Assembly: GCF_026410385.1 (NCBI RefSeq) | Contig: NZ_JAPMLT010000009.1 | Location: 62,001-126,000 of the forward strand | Direction of reading: 5' to 3' | From: Tumebacillus lacus | Lineage (GTDB): Bacteria > Bacillota > Bacilli > Tumebacillales > Tumebacillaceae | DNA: 64,000 bases | Part shown: in pieces, positions 23,509 through 31,525 of the stretch | How positions within the stretch are numbered: position 1 is the first letter of the stretch | Layout: every line of letters starts with the position of its first letter | Position numbers and translations under genes: made by a program | The notes under the pieces: model-generated | Seen by the model: the letters and a program-made list of their open reading frames with translations, nothing else | The model's database searches: none | What the model was told of the DNA's origin: nothing

Positions 23509-23859
23509 TTATCGCCCGGTCACTGCGCCGATCTGCCACAGACCGTCTACGCCTTTGACCATCTCGCGGATCTCCGCAATCGCGTCCGTGTTCAGCGGTC
23601 CGTAGATGTGCGGGTAGAGGTTGCCGTCGCTTGCCTGCTCGTATTTCACTTCAGAGCGGACGCGGGACTCGTCGATGACGAGCAACAGCAGTTCGCCTTC
23701 ATGCGCCGCATATACGCGCTTTGTCACCCGAGCGAGCAGGTCGTCGCCTTTGGTGGCATGGATAAATCCTTCTTCTTCATAATCGCGCGGCACATACTCG
23801 TCCTTATCTTTGTAAAGTGCCCAATAAGGCCCCGGCACGAGGCAATAGATCGTGTTCAT
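23509..23859 (-). CDS. DUF952 family protein
   Basis: A 116-residue protein starting MNTIYCLVPGPYWALYKDKD. It shows the DUF952 features 'EEEGFIHATKGDDLLARV', 'LLVIDESRVRSEVKYEQ' and 'NLYPHIYGPLNTDAI'. The family resembles ADP-ribosyltransferase-fold proteins of uncertain function. The chosen ATG has GGAG 12 nt upstream, so the start is moderately certain. It lies 46 nt downstream of the peptidase gene on the same strand. Confidence 0.85.
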   Translation of the reverse strand: MNTIYCLVPGPYWALYKDKDEYVPRDYEEEGFIHATKGDDLLARVTKRVYAAHEGELLLLVIDESRVRSEVKYEQASDGNLYPHIYGPLNTDAIAEIREMVKGVDGLWQIGAVTGR

Positions 23860-23905
23860 CGAGTGCAGGTGCTCCTTTTCGCAGTTCCTTGTGATGTCCC
23901 TTAGT

Positions 23906-25096
23906 TTACCACGACAGCCCGAGAAGATCATGCACCTTCAGCGGCTCCACATCCATCCTCACGCGCACCGCCGCGTAGGAGTCCACTCCGTTTACCGTGC
24001 CGAAATAGCCCGCTGTCGAGTCCGTTTTGGAAAACGTGAATTTGTAGCCGAACCGTGGCGGCTGACCTTGCTGACCTTTTGTATCCTGTGTATCCTGTCG
24101 AGCTTGCTTTTGTTGCCCGCTTTGCCGGAGCATCCACCCGATTTGCGTCTGCGCTGTGTTATCGATAAGGCCAACGGTCATCCCTCGGTGAAACGCATTT
24201 GTCTGCGTCAGATCGGTGATCACCCGATTGCCCTTCCGATACTCCTCGCCTTGGCGAATCAACGTCTTCTGTTCGTGGACCCGTATTTCCCCTGTCCGCA
24301 GATCATAACGGTCGCCCTCCTGCAAAAGCGTCACCTCCACTCCGCTCACCCTCACCCCGAGCGGCCCTTCTTCCCATGTGGCCCGCGACGCATCGAGGAT
24401 CATCACCGCACCCGTCCCGATCACCTCAAACGACTCCTCGCCGCACACCGCCATCGCTGTATTTTCATCCACACCAAACCCGAGCGGCACGCCCGTTTCC
24501 ACCAACACGCGAGCGAGCCGCGCCGGCCGCCCGTCATACGTGTTGAAATGCTGATCGATGATCCCTCCCTTGAACAAGCCCAACCCCGGCGACACATACA
24601 CCCCGCGCCGATACGGCTGCGTGGCCAGACCCCCGTCGAGCGTATCGAGCGGGACCCCGGACGCCGACATCATCCGCTCGCTCTGCATCGCCGCCCCGGC
24701 ACTGCTCCCGGCGATCACCCCGCCGGTCGCATAGACCCTGCGGATCGCCGCCATCACCGGTGTATCCCGCCCTTCTGCCGTCAACAACGCCTCCGTGATC
24801 CTCAGCTGATCCCCGCCGACAAAATAAAACCCGGTGGAGCGCTCGATCTGCGAAATCAGGTCTGTCCGTGTCAGGTCGGCTATATAAATATGTTCGGGCG
24901 GCACCCCGTACCGCACCAGATCATCCATCATCCGCTGCGAAGACGCAAGAGAAGCACTCGCCGTCGGAAAGATCCCGATCCGTGCCCGCTCCATGCCCCC
25001 GGCGAAGTCGATGAACCGGCGATACACCGCCACATGGTCGGACCGCAACGCCCCGCCGATCACCAACAGATGCCCTTGTTCACACATCGTCCGCAT
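23906..25096 (-). CDS. Cyanophycinase-like S51 peptidase
   Basis: A 396-residue enzyme. The S51 fold is visible: 'GHLLVIGGALRSDHVAVYRR' at the N-terminus, 'FYFVGGDQLRITEAL' around 110, and the nucleophile elbow 'GGVIAGSSAGAAMQSERM' at about 145 with the serine in GSSAGA. 'GLGLFKGGIIDQHFNTYDGR' carries the catalytic-site His, and 'LGFGVDENTAMAV' follows. Cyanophycinases cleave beta-Asp-Arg dipeptides from cyanophycin; here no cyanophycin synthetase is present, so the substrate may differ. A Gln/Lys/Asp-rich linker (about 325-345) precedes a short C-terminal beta-module. ATG 25096 has GGGAGGG 6 nt upstream. Confidence 0.88.
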   Translation of the reverse strand: MRTMCEQGHLLVIGGALRSDHVAVYRRFIDFAGGMERARIGIFPTASASLASSQRMMDDLVRYGVPPEHIYIADLTRTDLISQIERSTGFYFVGGDQLRITEALLTAEGRDTPVMAAIRRVYATGGVIAGSSAGAAMQSERMMSASGVPLDTLDGGLATQPYRRGVYVSPGLGLFKGGIIDQHFNTYDGRPARLARVLVETGVPLGFGVDENTAMAVCGEESFEVIGTGAVMILDASRATWEEGPLGVRVSGVEVTLLQEGDRYDLRTGEIRVHEQKTLIRQGEEYRKGNRVITDLTQTNAFHRGMTVGLIDNTAQTQIGWMLRQSGQQKQARQDTQDTKGQQGQPPRFGYKFTFSKTDSTAGYFGTVNGVDSYAAVRVRMDVEPLKVHDLLGLSW

Positions 25097-25197
25097 CGTC
25101 GTCCCTCCCTCCCGGTTTATCGTTTTCATTCTTCACAAGCTATGCTATGATTTAAATGGTTATTAATACGAACGCCACCGAAAGGGGACCGTACCAC

Positions 25198-25878
25198 ATG
25201 AAATTTTCCACCTATCTCCGCGAGAAAGCCAACACTTCCTGGCAAGCGAGCTTCGAGCACCCGTTTGTCACCGGGATCGCCGACGGCAGCCTGCCGCTGG
25301 AGAGCTTCAAATATTACGTGCTGAACGACTCCTACTACCTCTCCGTCTTCGCCAAAGTCCAAGCGCTGGGCGCAGCAAAAGCCTCAGACCTGCACACCAC
25401 GTCCCGCATGGCCGCCCACGCGCAAGGCACCTACGAAGCGGAGCTCGACCTGCACCGCAACTTCACCAAACGCCTCGGCATCACCGAAGAGACGATCGCA
25501 ACGTTTGAACCGGCACCGACCGCCTACGCGTACTCCACCCACCTGCTGGCCGTCGCCCACACCGGCACGCTCGGCGAGATCATCGCCGCGATCCTCCCTT
25601 GCTACTGGCTCTACCAGGAGATCGGCGAACGCCTCCAAGGCTCCACCCCGGCCGAGCCGATCTACCAAGACTGGATCAACGCATACGGCGGTGACTGGTT
25701 CGCCACCCTCGTCCAAGAGCAGATCGACCGCCTCGACGCCCTCGCCGAACTCGCCACCCCGGAAGAACGCAAACGCATGGAACGCCACTTCCTGATCTCC
25801 AGCCAATACGAGCTCTCCTTCTGGGCGATGGGCTACTCCTTGGAAAAATGGCCGGTGGAGGAACCGGAGACGGTGTAA
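25198..25878 (+). CDS. tenA: TenA-family aminopyrimidine aminohydrolase (thiaminase II)
   Basis: A 226-residue helical enzyme that salvages thiamine pyrimidine by hydrolysing aminopyrimidines. Family motifs: 'FEHPFVTGIADGSLPLESFK', 'YYVLNDSYYL', and the catalytic cysteine in 'AAILPCYWLYQEIG' (about 134). The C-terminal glutamate region is 'HFLISSQYELSFWAMGYSLE'. AAAGGGG precedes ATG 25198. It is monocistronic, with no thi genes beside it. The short 5' region has no room for a TPP riboswitch. Confidence 0.95.
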   Translation: MKFSTYLREKANTSWQASFEHPFVTGIADGSLPLESFKYYVLNDSYYLSVFAKVQALGAAKASDLHTTSRMAAHAQGTYEAELDLHRNFTKRLGITEETIATFEPAPTAYAYSTHLLAVAHTGTLGEIIAAILPCYWLYQEIGERLQGSTPAEPIYQDWINAYGGDWFATLVQEQIDRLDALAELATPEERKRMERHFLISSQYELSFWAMGYSLEKWPVEEPETV

Positions 25879-25931
25879 GTTTTTGGCTGACCAGTAAGTG
25901 TGCCAATGAAATATGGATGACGATTCGTCAT

Positions 25932-25967
25932 AAAAAGGTCCGCGATCTACATCGCGGACCTTTTTTG
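25932..25967. terminator. Bidirectional terminator between tenA and the LexA-boxed gene
   Basis: AAAAAGGTCCGCGAT pairs with ATCGCGGACCTTTTT around a 4-nt loop and is flanked by A- and T-runs. Confidence 0.9.
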
Positions 25968-25979
25968 TAACGAGTCACG

Positions 25980-26516
25980 CTATTTGACCAACTCAACACT
26001 CAGACCCGAGTTTGGACCGCTCGGTGCTTTCAACGCAGCATCCACGCCCAAATTACCGCGCAGGTCGGCCAAAAGTTCAACCGGGTCGATGATCTGACCT
26101 ATTTTCTCCAGCGAATCATGACGGGGTTGAGTGACGGGTTTCGCGCGATAGATGCGCAGTTTGGCTCCGGTCTCTCCGAGGGCTCGACGGCAAAGCGCCC
26201 GAACATAAAATTTATTAAACTCGCCTTCCGCCAACATTTCGTGGGCATTGTACGAGACGCGGACCATCTGGACCCCGCCGCTTTTATGTTTGCGCGGTTC
26301 CAGATCCGATAACAGACGCTCCTGCAAAATCTTCGAGGCTAACAGGGCTGCATCACCCGTGAGCATCGCTTCCTTCAAAAGAGTCGGGAATCGTCCAAGT
26401 CCATCCTCATTCAAACGAGGACTCAGATACAGCCGGCCCGCACTTTGGTCCAGTTCCAGCTCTTCCACCATCAAATGCCGAGTCTGCTCATCTAAATCGT
26501 GAAAAGTCAGCGTCAC
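25980..26516 (-). CDS. Conserved hypothetical protein behind a LexA-like box
   Basis: A 178-residue soluble protein beginning (GTG)TLTFHDLDEQTRHLMVEE. The central 'SYNAHEMLAEGEFNKFYVRA' followed by 'LCRRALGE', and the C-terminal 'SGPNSGLSVELVK', look like conserved family blocks. I recall similar unannotated bacterial proteins but no function. GTG 26516 is chosen because GAGGGGG lies 6-8 nt upstream. A palindrome GAAC-N4-GTTC lies between a TATAAT box and the start, suggesting SOS control. It has no membrane segment and no catalytic motif that I recognise. It is monocistronic. Confidence 0.75.
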   Translation of the reverse strand: MTLTFHDLDEQTRHLMVEELELDQSAGRLYLSPRLNEDGLGRFPTLLKEAMLTGDAALLASKILQERLLSDLEPRKHKSGGVQMVRVSYNAHEMLAEGEFNKFYVRALCRRALGETGAKLRIYRAKPVTQPRHDSLEKIGQIIDPVELLADLRGNLGVDAALKAPSGPNSGLSVELVK

Positions 26517-26533
26517 GCCAAATCCCCCTCGAC

Positions 26534-26566
26534 AGAACATTTGTTCTCGTTTATAGTATGATTATA
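26534..26566 (-). promoter_or_regulatory. Promoter -10 box and LexA-like operator
   Basis: AGAACATTTGTTCT (26534-26547) is a perfect 14-bp palindrome containing GAAC-N4-GTTC, the Bacillus LexA (DinR) core. On the minus strand TATAAT (26566-26561) lies 13 nt upstream of it, so the operator would cover the early transcribed region. The flanking bases are A/T instead of the preferred C/G, and no good -35 is visible. Confidence 0.5.
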
Positions 26567-26590
26567 CCGCATATTCTGCCACTTGCCTAG

Positions 26591-26634
26591 CAAAAAAAGG
26601 GACAACAGCCCTCGGCCATCGCCCCTTTTTTCAC
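26591..26634 (-). terminator. Terminator of the osmolyte transporter operon
   Basis: Minus-strand AAAAAAGGGG...TCCCTTTTTTT forms a hairpin ending in seven T's. It lies 10 nt after the permease/binding-protein stop. Confidence 0.7.
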
Positions 26635-26643
26635 TCGATTTTC

Positions 26644-28209
26644 CTACTCGATCAGACCCTCTTTTTTCAACCATTCCTCTGCCACAGATTTGGCTTGTTG
26701 CTTTTCCACATCCACTTTTGCGTTCAGTTCGGCCATCTCTTGCTCGTCGATCTTGCCTGCGAGCAGATTCAGCGTGTCGCGCATGTCCGGATATTGTTCC
26801 AGCGCGTCCTGACGCACCAGCGGGGCCGCATAGTACGGCGGGAAGAAGTGTTTGTCGTCCTCCAGCAGCACGAGGTTGTTCTGGATCAAACGCCCGTCTG
26901 TCGAGTACGCGTCGATCAGTTGCACCTGTCCCGAGTTGAGCGCAGTGTACTTCAGACCCGCGTCCATCGACTTGACGTCTTTAAAGTTCAGATCGTACGT
27001 CTTCGTCAGACCCGGCATGCCGTCCGGGCGGTCCAGAAACTCCTGATTGGTGCCAAACACCAGCTCGCCCGCGACAGGTCGCAGATCGGATACTTTTTTC
27101 AAACCGTACCGCTTCGCCGTCTCCTGCGACACAGCCAGCGCGTACGTGTTGTTAAAGCCGATCGGCTCCAGCCAGTCCATCCGGTACCGCTCGGCAAACG
27201 CCTGCTTCACCTCGTCGTACACCTGTTGCGGATCGGATGCCGCTTCCTTGTTGAGGATATTGACATAGCCCGTCCCCGTGTACTCGACGTAGACATCGGC
27301 GTTGCCGCTCTTCATCGCACCAAACGCGACATCCGTCCCGCCGAGATACGATTTGACCTCGACCGGCACGTCCAGCTTTTCTTCCAGCAGACGCCCCACC
27401 AGATAGGCCATGATGTCCTGCTCGGTAAAGTTTTTGCCGACGACGGTGATCTTCTCACCCGCCGCCGATGAGGTGGTTACCGCCGTATAGCCGAGCGACA
27501 GCACCAGCACCGCGCACGCCGTCGCCACGACCGCCTTTTTCCACATCGGCGTCGTCTTCACCTTGCCTTGCTTCACCCGCAGGCCGCGCGGTGTGACCGC
27601 CGTGTCGAGCCACGCCAGCAGCATGTCGAACAGGATCGCCATCACCGCCGCCGGGATGGCCCCGGCGAGGATCGTGCCCGTATCGGACGTCGAGATGCCG
27701 CGCAGGATCAGATCACCGAGACCGCCCGCGCCGATAAACGCCGCCAGCGTCGCCACGCCGATCGTCATCACCGCCGCCGTGCGGATGCCGGCAAACACCA
27801 TCGAACGGGCCAGCGGCAGTTCGACCATCCGCAGCATCTGTCCCCGCGTCATGCCCATGCCGCGCCCTGCCTCCAGCAACGCCTTGTCAACGTCGAGGAT
27901 GCCCGTGTACGTGTTGCGCAGGATCGGCAGGAGCGCGTACATCACCATCGCGATGATCGCCGGCACCGTCCCGATGCCAAACAGCGGAATCAAAAAACCG
28001 AGCAACGCCAGCGACGGGATCGTCTGAAACACCGACACCACGCCCATCACCGGACCTGCGATTTTCCGATAGCGGGTCAGCGTGATGCCCAGCGGCACCG
28101 CGATCAGCACCGCCCAGAACAACGCCACCATCGACAACCACAGATGCTGCTGCGATGCCGCGAGCAGATCCGGCATGCGTTCCATCCACATCGTCCACAT
28201 CTCACGCAC
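26644..28209 (-). CDS. Osmoprotectant ABC transporter, fused permease and substrate-binding protein
   Basis: A 521-residue OpuC/OpuB-type fusion. Residues ~1-225 are a binding-protein-dependent permease with about five or six helices and the EAA-type motif 'EAGRGMGMTRGQMLRMVELP'. After a further helix at ~232-250, residues ~258-521 form the OpuAC-type binding domain ('KITVVGKNFTEQDIMAYLVG', 'DVYVEYTGTGYVNIL', 'FNNTYALAV'). It probably imports glycine betaine, choline or carnitine. The GTG start overlaps the ATPase stop by 8 nt, with GGAGGTG 7 nt upstream. Binding-domain tethering removes the need for a separate lipoprotein gene. Confidence 0.92.
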   Translation of the reverse strand: MREMWTMWMERMPDLLAASQQHLWLSMVALFWAVLIAVPLGITLTRYRKIAGPVMGVVSVFQTIPSLALLGFLIPLFGIGTVPAIIAMVMYALLPILRNTYTGILDVDKALLEAGRGMGMTRGQMLRMVELPLARSMVFAGIRTAAVMTIGVATLAAFIGAGGLGDLILRGISTSDTGTILAGAIPAAVMAILFDMLLAWLDTAVTPRGLRVKQGKVKTTPMWKKAVVATACAVLVLSLGYTAVTTSSAAGEKITVVGKNFTEQDIMAYLVGRLLEEKLDVPVEVKSYLGGTDVAFGAMKSGNADVYVEYTGTGYVNILNKEAASDPQQVYDEVKQAFAERYRMDWLEPIGFNNTYALAVSQETAKRYGLKKVSDLRPVAGELVFGTNQEFLDRPDGMPGLTKTYDLNFKDVKSMDAGLKYTALNSGQVQLIDAYSTDGRLIQNNLVLLEDDKHFFPPYYAAPLVRQDALEQYPDMRDTLNLLAGKIDEQEMAELNAKVDVEKQQAKSVAEEWLKKEGLIE

Positions 28210-29341
28210 CGGCGCTCACCTCCTCCAGATAGGGTTTCGCCAGCACATCGACCAGCGACGCACGCGTCAGCAGGCCGGCCAGCTTGCCTTGACTGTCGAC
28301 GACCGGCACATAGCCGTACGGAGCTTCCTGCACCAGCGAGATCGCCTCCGTCAGTGGAGTGCCCGCCCGCACGGTCACCGCGTCGGTGCGCATCACCTCG
28401 CCGAGCGACAGCGACTCCTCTTGATAACGGTCGTAGATGTCGGCCGTGTTGGCGATGCCGAGATACTTGCCGCTCGGATCGGTGACCACGACGCCGGTGA
28501 CACGCTTTCGGTGCATCGTCTCGACCGCCTCGGCCAGACCTTTTTTCGGGCTCATCTTGACCGGGCTCCTCAGCATCACGTCCTCGACCACCCACGATTG
28601 GTGCGACGACAGACGCTTTTCGCCGATAAAGTCCCGGACAAATTCATTGGCCGGACGGCGCAAGATCTGGTCGGGCGTCGCCTGCTGGATCACCTGACCG
28701 CCTTGCATCACGATGATCTGATCGGCGATCTTCAACGCTTCATCCATGTCATGCGTGACAAAGATGATCGTTTTGTGCAACTCTTGGTTCAAACGGATCA
28801 GCTCGTCTTGCAACCCTTCACGAGTGATCGGATCGAGCGCCGAGAACGGTTCGTCCATCAAAATGATCGGCGGGTCGCTCATCAGCGCCCTCGCCACACC
28901 GACACGCTGTTGCTGACCGCCGGACAATTCGCCCGGATAGCGGTCGCGGTAGAGGTTTGGATCGAGTCCGACCGTCTCCAGCAGGAGATCGACCTTGTTC
29001 ACATCCATCGCGCTCTTGCCGCCTTGCAGCCTCGGCACCAACGAAACATTCTCCGCGATCGTCATGTGCGGAAACAAACCCACTTGCTGAATGACGTAGC
29101 CGATGCCGCGACGCAGGTCGACCGGGTTCATCTTTGTGATGTCCTTCCCGTTTACCAGCACGCGCCCTTTCGTCGGCTCGATCAATCGATTGATCATTTT
29201 CATCGTCGTTGTCTTGCCGCACCCGGACGGACCGACAAACACCACGATATTACCTTCGGGAATGTTGAGATTCAAGTCTTCGATGACGACTGTCTCCCCG
29301 TATGCCTTTCGTACTCCTTCAAATACGACCGCATGGGACAA
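28202..29341 (-). CDS. Osmoprotectant ABC transporter ATPase with CBS domains (OpuCA-like)
   Basis: A 379-residue ATPase. Walker A 'GPSGCGKTTTMKMINRL' is at ~37, the Q-loop is 'VIQQVGLFPHM', the signature is 'LSGGQQQRVGVARAL', and Walker B is 'IILMDEPFSALD'. Two CBS domains (about 255-370, 'VTGVVVTDPSGKYLGIANTA', 'APYGYVPVVDSQGKLAGLL') are of the type that binds c-di-AMP or senses ionic strength in OpuCA. TTG 29341 gives the usual ~380-aa length and has GGTG 7 nt upstream. Transcription passes through a c-di-AMP riboswitch first, so both RNA and possibly protein respond to c-di-AMP. Confidence 0.94.
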   Translation of the reverse strand: MSHAVVFEGVRKAYGETVVIEDLNLNIPEGNIVVFVGPSGCGKTTTMKMINRLIEPTKGRVLVNGKDITKMNPVDLRRGIGYVIQQVGLFPHMTIAENVSLVPRLQGGKSAMDVNKVDLLLETVGLDPNLYRDRYPGELSGGQQQRVGVARALMSDPPIILMDEPFSALDPITREGLQDELIRLNQELHKTIIFVTHDMDEALKIADQIIVMQGGQVIQQATPDQILRRPANEFVRDFIGEKRLSSHQSWVVEDVMLRSPVKMSPKKGLAEAVETMHRKRVTGVVVTDPSGKYLGIANTADIYDRYQEESLSLGEVMRTDAVTVRAGTPLTEAISLVQEAPYGYVPVVDSQGKLAGLLTRASLVDVLAKPYLEEVSAGA

Positions 29342-29375
29342 TGATAAACACCCTTTCTCTTTTGGAAGATTGCAA

Positions 29376-29410
29376 GAAAAAAAGACCCAACTCCGTCGCG
29401 AGCAGGGTCC
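29376..29410 (-). terminator. Second (distal) terminator in the osmolyte transporter leader
   Basis: On the minus strand GGACCC (29410-29405) pairs with GGGTC(T) (29388-29383), followed by seven T's. It lies between the riboswitch terminator and the start codon. Confidence 0.65.
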
Positions 29411-29420
29411 TTTGCAAACA

Positions 29421-29464
29421 AATAAAAAAGAGACCTTGCCTTTCTGGAAAGAAAGCGGGTCTCC
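29421..29464 (-). terminator. Riboswitch-associated (proximal) terminator
   Basis: On the minus strand GAGACC (29463-29458) pairs with GGTCTC (29435-29430), enclosing an inner CTTTCTTTCCAGAAAG hairpin and followed by TTTTTTATT. It sits 32 nt downstream of the c-di-AMP aptamer, as expected for an OFF switch. GGGTC (29492-29488) could pair with the terminator's GACCC to form an antiterminator. Confidence 0.8.
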
Positions 29465-29495
29465 GAACAAATAACGGTACTGTCCATGACCCATC

Positions 29496-29632
29496 CACAC
29501 GCTGACGAGGTTAGCTGACGGGCTCGGGATAGATGGTTCCCTACGGTGTCCTGCCGAAACAGAAAACCGATGCGCCCCAGAGAGGAAGTGGTTCCCCCGC
29601 TTTCCGACCGGAATGACGGAAATTAAGCGTTG
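29496..29632 (-). ncRNA. ydaO/yuaA-class c-di-AMP riboswitch
   Basis: Read on the minus strand the region shows ydaO hallmarks in order: ACGCTTAAT at the 5' end, GCGGGGGAACCA, later TAGGGAACCATCTATCCC, then GAGCCCGTCAGCTAACCTCG, and AGCGT closing P1 with ACGCT. This class binds c-di-AMP and usually terminates transcription when the ligand is bound. The downstream genes import osmolytes, which matches the known role of c-di-AMP in turgor control. It occupies most of the 343-nt gap between opuCA and proC. Confidence 0.9.
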
Positions 29633-29637
29633 TCACT

Positions 29638-29666
29638 AGTATATCTATATATCTTCGCTCTGTAAA
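29638..29666 (-). promoter_or_regulatory. Sigma-A promoter of the riboswitch-transporter transcript
   Basis: On the minus strand TTTACA (29666-29661), 17 nt, TATACT (29643-29638). The predicted start (about 29631) coincides with the 5' end of the aptamer. Confidence 0.75.
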
Positions 29667-29684
29667 CAGAATCGTGCGAATGGA

Positions 29685-30506
29685 TTATTTTTCTGCCATC
29701 TCGCGGGCTCTGGCGTTCGTTGCCACGACTGCGTCCTGCAACGCTTCCGCATAGCCGCGTTCGTCCAGCACGCGCAACCCGGCAGCCGTTGCCCCGCCTG
29801 GGGTCGTCACCCCATCGCGCAGTTCGGCTGGCGGGGTCCCCTGCTTGAGCATCTTGGCCGATCCGTAGACCATTTGCGCCACGAGCTTGTTCGCTGTATC
29901 TGCCGACAGACCGTAGGAGACGGCCGACGCTTCCAGCGCTTCTACAAACCGATACAAAAACGCAGGTGCGCTGCCCGTCACTGCCGTCAGCTCATGAATT
30001 TGCTGTTCGGTGCACTCAGCAGATTCGCCGATCCCTGCGAGCAGCAGCGACAGGATCTCGCGGTGTTCCTCATGCACAGCCTGTCCGTATGTATACAGCG
30101 AGATCGACTCTCCGATCATCGCAGCCGTATTCGGCATCACCCACGCCACCGGCGTGCCTGCGGGCAAGCTCGCTTCCAAGAGCTGCGTCCCGACCCCGGC
30201 CGCCACCGTGACCACAAATTGTCCGCCGATCTGCGACGCGAGTTCGGCCAGCACCGCCTTGTGATCGCCCGGGGGCATCGCCAGCACGACAACCGTCGAG
30301 CGGCCGATCTGCTCCCGCCAGTCCTGCGTCACCGTCACGCCGTAGCGGGCCTGCAACGCAGCCAGCCGCTCCCGGTCGCTGCGGTTGCTGACGATGATCT
30401 CCCCGATGCGCGCATCCTCCCGGCGCAGCAGCCCGGCAAAGATCGCCTCCGCCATTCGGCCCGCACCGATAAACAGCACCGTTTGTCTCTGCGTTTGCGT
30501 CTCCAC
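29685..30506 (-). CDS. proC: Pyrroline-5-carboxylate reductase
   Basis: A 273-residue enzyme catalysing the last step of proline synthesis with NAD(P)H. The N-terminal Rossmann motif is 'VLFIGAGRMAEAIFAGLL'. The C-terminal P5CR dimerisation domain contains 'HELTAVTGSAPAFLYRFVEAL' in part, and 'LRDGVTTPGGATAAGLRVL', the family signature. GTG 30506 has GGAGG 7 nt upstream. It lies upstream of the osmolyte transporter, but a promoter and riboswitch separate the two. Proline is also a compatible solute, so the neighbourhood is osmotic in theme. Confidence 0.95.
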   Translation of the reverse strand: METQTQRQTVLFIGAGRMAEAIFAGLLRREDARIGEIIVSNRSDRERLAALQARYGVTVTQDWREQIGRSTVVVLAMPPGDHKAVLAELASQIGGQFVVTVAAGVGTQLLEASLPAGTPVAWVMPNTAAMIGESISLYTYGQAVHEEHREILSLLLAGIGESAECTEQQIHELTAVTGSAPAFLYRFVEALEASAVSYGLSADTANKLVAQMVYGSAKMLKQGTPPAELRDGVTTPGGATAAGLRVLDERGYAEALQDAVVATNARAREMAEK

Positions 30507-30535
30507 GAAAACGCCTCCTCTCCCGTCTCCACGAC

Positions 30536-30697
30536 CTACTTGCCGTCAAACAGCCCGCCTTTTTTCAACTGTTTGCCCACTTTGCGGTTTTTCTCCATCG
30601 TGTCTTTCTCCGCTTTGTTGCCAAGGCCTCGCTGTTGGCCGCTTTTCTGTTTCTTTTGATCCACCAGTTTGCGCATCATTTCGATGTTTTTGTTCAT
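30536..30697 (-). CDS. Small basic protein (53 aa), unknown
   Basis: The frame starts MNKNIEMMRKLVDQKKQKSG and ends KKGGLFDGK. It is about one third Lys/Arg, hydrophilic and probably disordered or nucleic-acid binding. GGAGGGTGAC lies 3 nt before ATG 30697, a strong ribosome binding site. It precedes proC by 29 nt on the same strand and may share its transcript. I do not recognise the family. Confidence 0.7.
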   Translation of the reverse strand: MNKNIEMMRKLVDQKKQKSGQQRGLGNKAEKDTMEKNRKVGKQLKKGGLFDGK

Positions 30698-30746
30698 AAT
30701 GTCACCCTCCGGATGATAGAATACTAGCAATTGTACCTGAAAAAGG

Positions 30747-31499
30747 ATGGAGGTGCCCACCATCGTCACGAATTTAGACAAATACTTCACCGTCGAAGGG
30801 CTGAACCATGCCTTTGTATTATTCTCGATTCCACACGTTGTCACCCTGCTTTTGCTCGGGTTCTTTTTGCTGCTGATCTGGCTGTACCGAGACCGACTGC
30901 GTCTCCCTCGCGCCAACCGGGCATTTCGCTGGTCCCTCGCCGCTCTGCTGCTCCTGTGCGAAGTCGCGCTGGAGGTCTGGCAGGTCTCCATCGGTGCGTG
31001 GACGCTGGATCGCTCATTGCCTTTGCAATTGTGTTCGATCTCGCTGTTGCTCGCCACGGTGATGCTGGTGACCAAAAGCTATGCGCTCTTCGAATTTCTC
31101 TACCTGCCCGGCATGGCCGGAGCCCTGCAAGCGATCCTGACACCCGATCTCGGTCATTATTCGTATCCGCATTTTCGCACGTTTGAATTCTTCATCGCGC
31201 ACGGCGCAGTCGTCTCCGCTGCCTTCTTTATGATCGCCGTCGAACGCTATCGCCCCACTTGGCGCTCGCTCGTCCGCGCCTTCGTCGCCCTCAACCTGCT
31301 CGCCCTGCTGATCGCCGGGATCAACAAAGGCATCGGCGCCAACTATATGTTCCTCAACGCCAAACCGGAAAATGCCTCCCTGCTGGATCTTCTCGGCCCG
31401 TGGCCGTGGTACATCCTCTCCTTGGAAGCGGTCGCGTTGGCGATGTTTCTGCTCCTCTACGCCCCGTTCGCCGTGCGGGATCTGCTCGCTCGCCATTAA
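30747..31499 (+). CDS. TIGR02206/YwaF-family integral membrane protein
   Basis: A ~250-residue protein with six to seven helices. Family features: 'HAFVLFSIPHVVTLLLLGFF' near the start, 'DRSLPLQLCSISLLLATVML', 'LTPDLGHYSYPHFRTFEFFI', and 'GINKGIGANYMFLNAKPENA' followed by 'PWPWYIL'. Function is unknown in the family. The start is uncertain. ATG 30747 has only AAAAAGG directly against it, while a perfect GGAGGTG (30749-30755) lies 6 nt before an in-frame ATC at 30762. Divergent from the 53-aa gene. Confidence 0.85.
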   Translation: MEVPTIVTNLDKYFTVEGLNHAFVLFSIPHVVTLLLLGFFLLLIWLYRDRLRLPRANRAFRWSLAALLLLCEVALEVWQVSIGAWTLDRSLPLQLCSISLLLATVMLVTKSYALFEFLYLPGMAGALQAILTPDLGHYSYPHFRTFEFFIAHGAVVSAAFFMIAVERYRPTWRSLVRAFVALNLLALLIAGINKGIGANYMFLNAKPENASLLDLLGPWPWYILSLEAVALAMFLLLYAPFAVRDLLARH

Positions 31500-31525
31500 A
31501 TTCACGACGCCTGACAGGATGACAA

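Noticed and set aside
25097-25197. TPP riboswitch upstream of tenA
   Set aside because: No CUGAGA or ACCUGAUCUGG-type elements are present, and the gap is too short.
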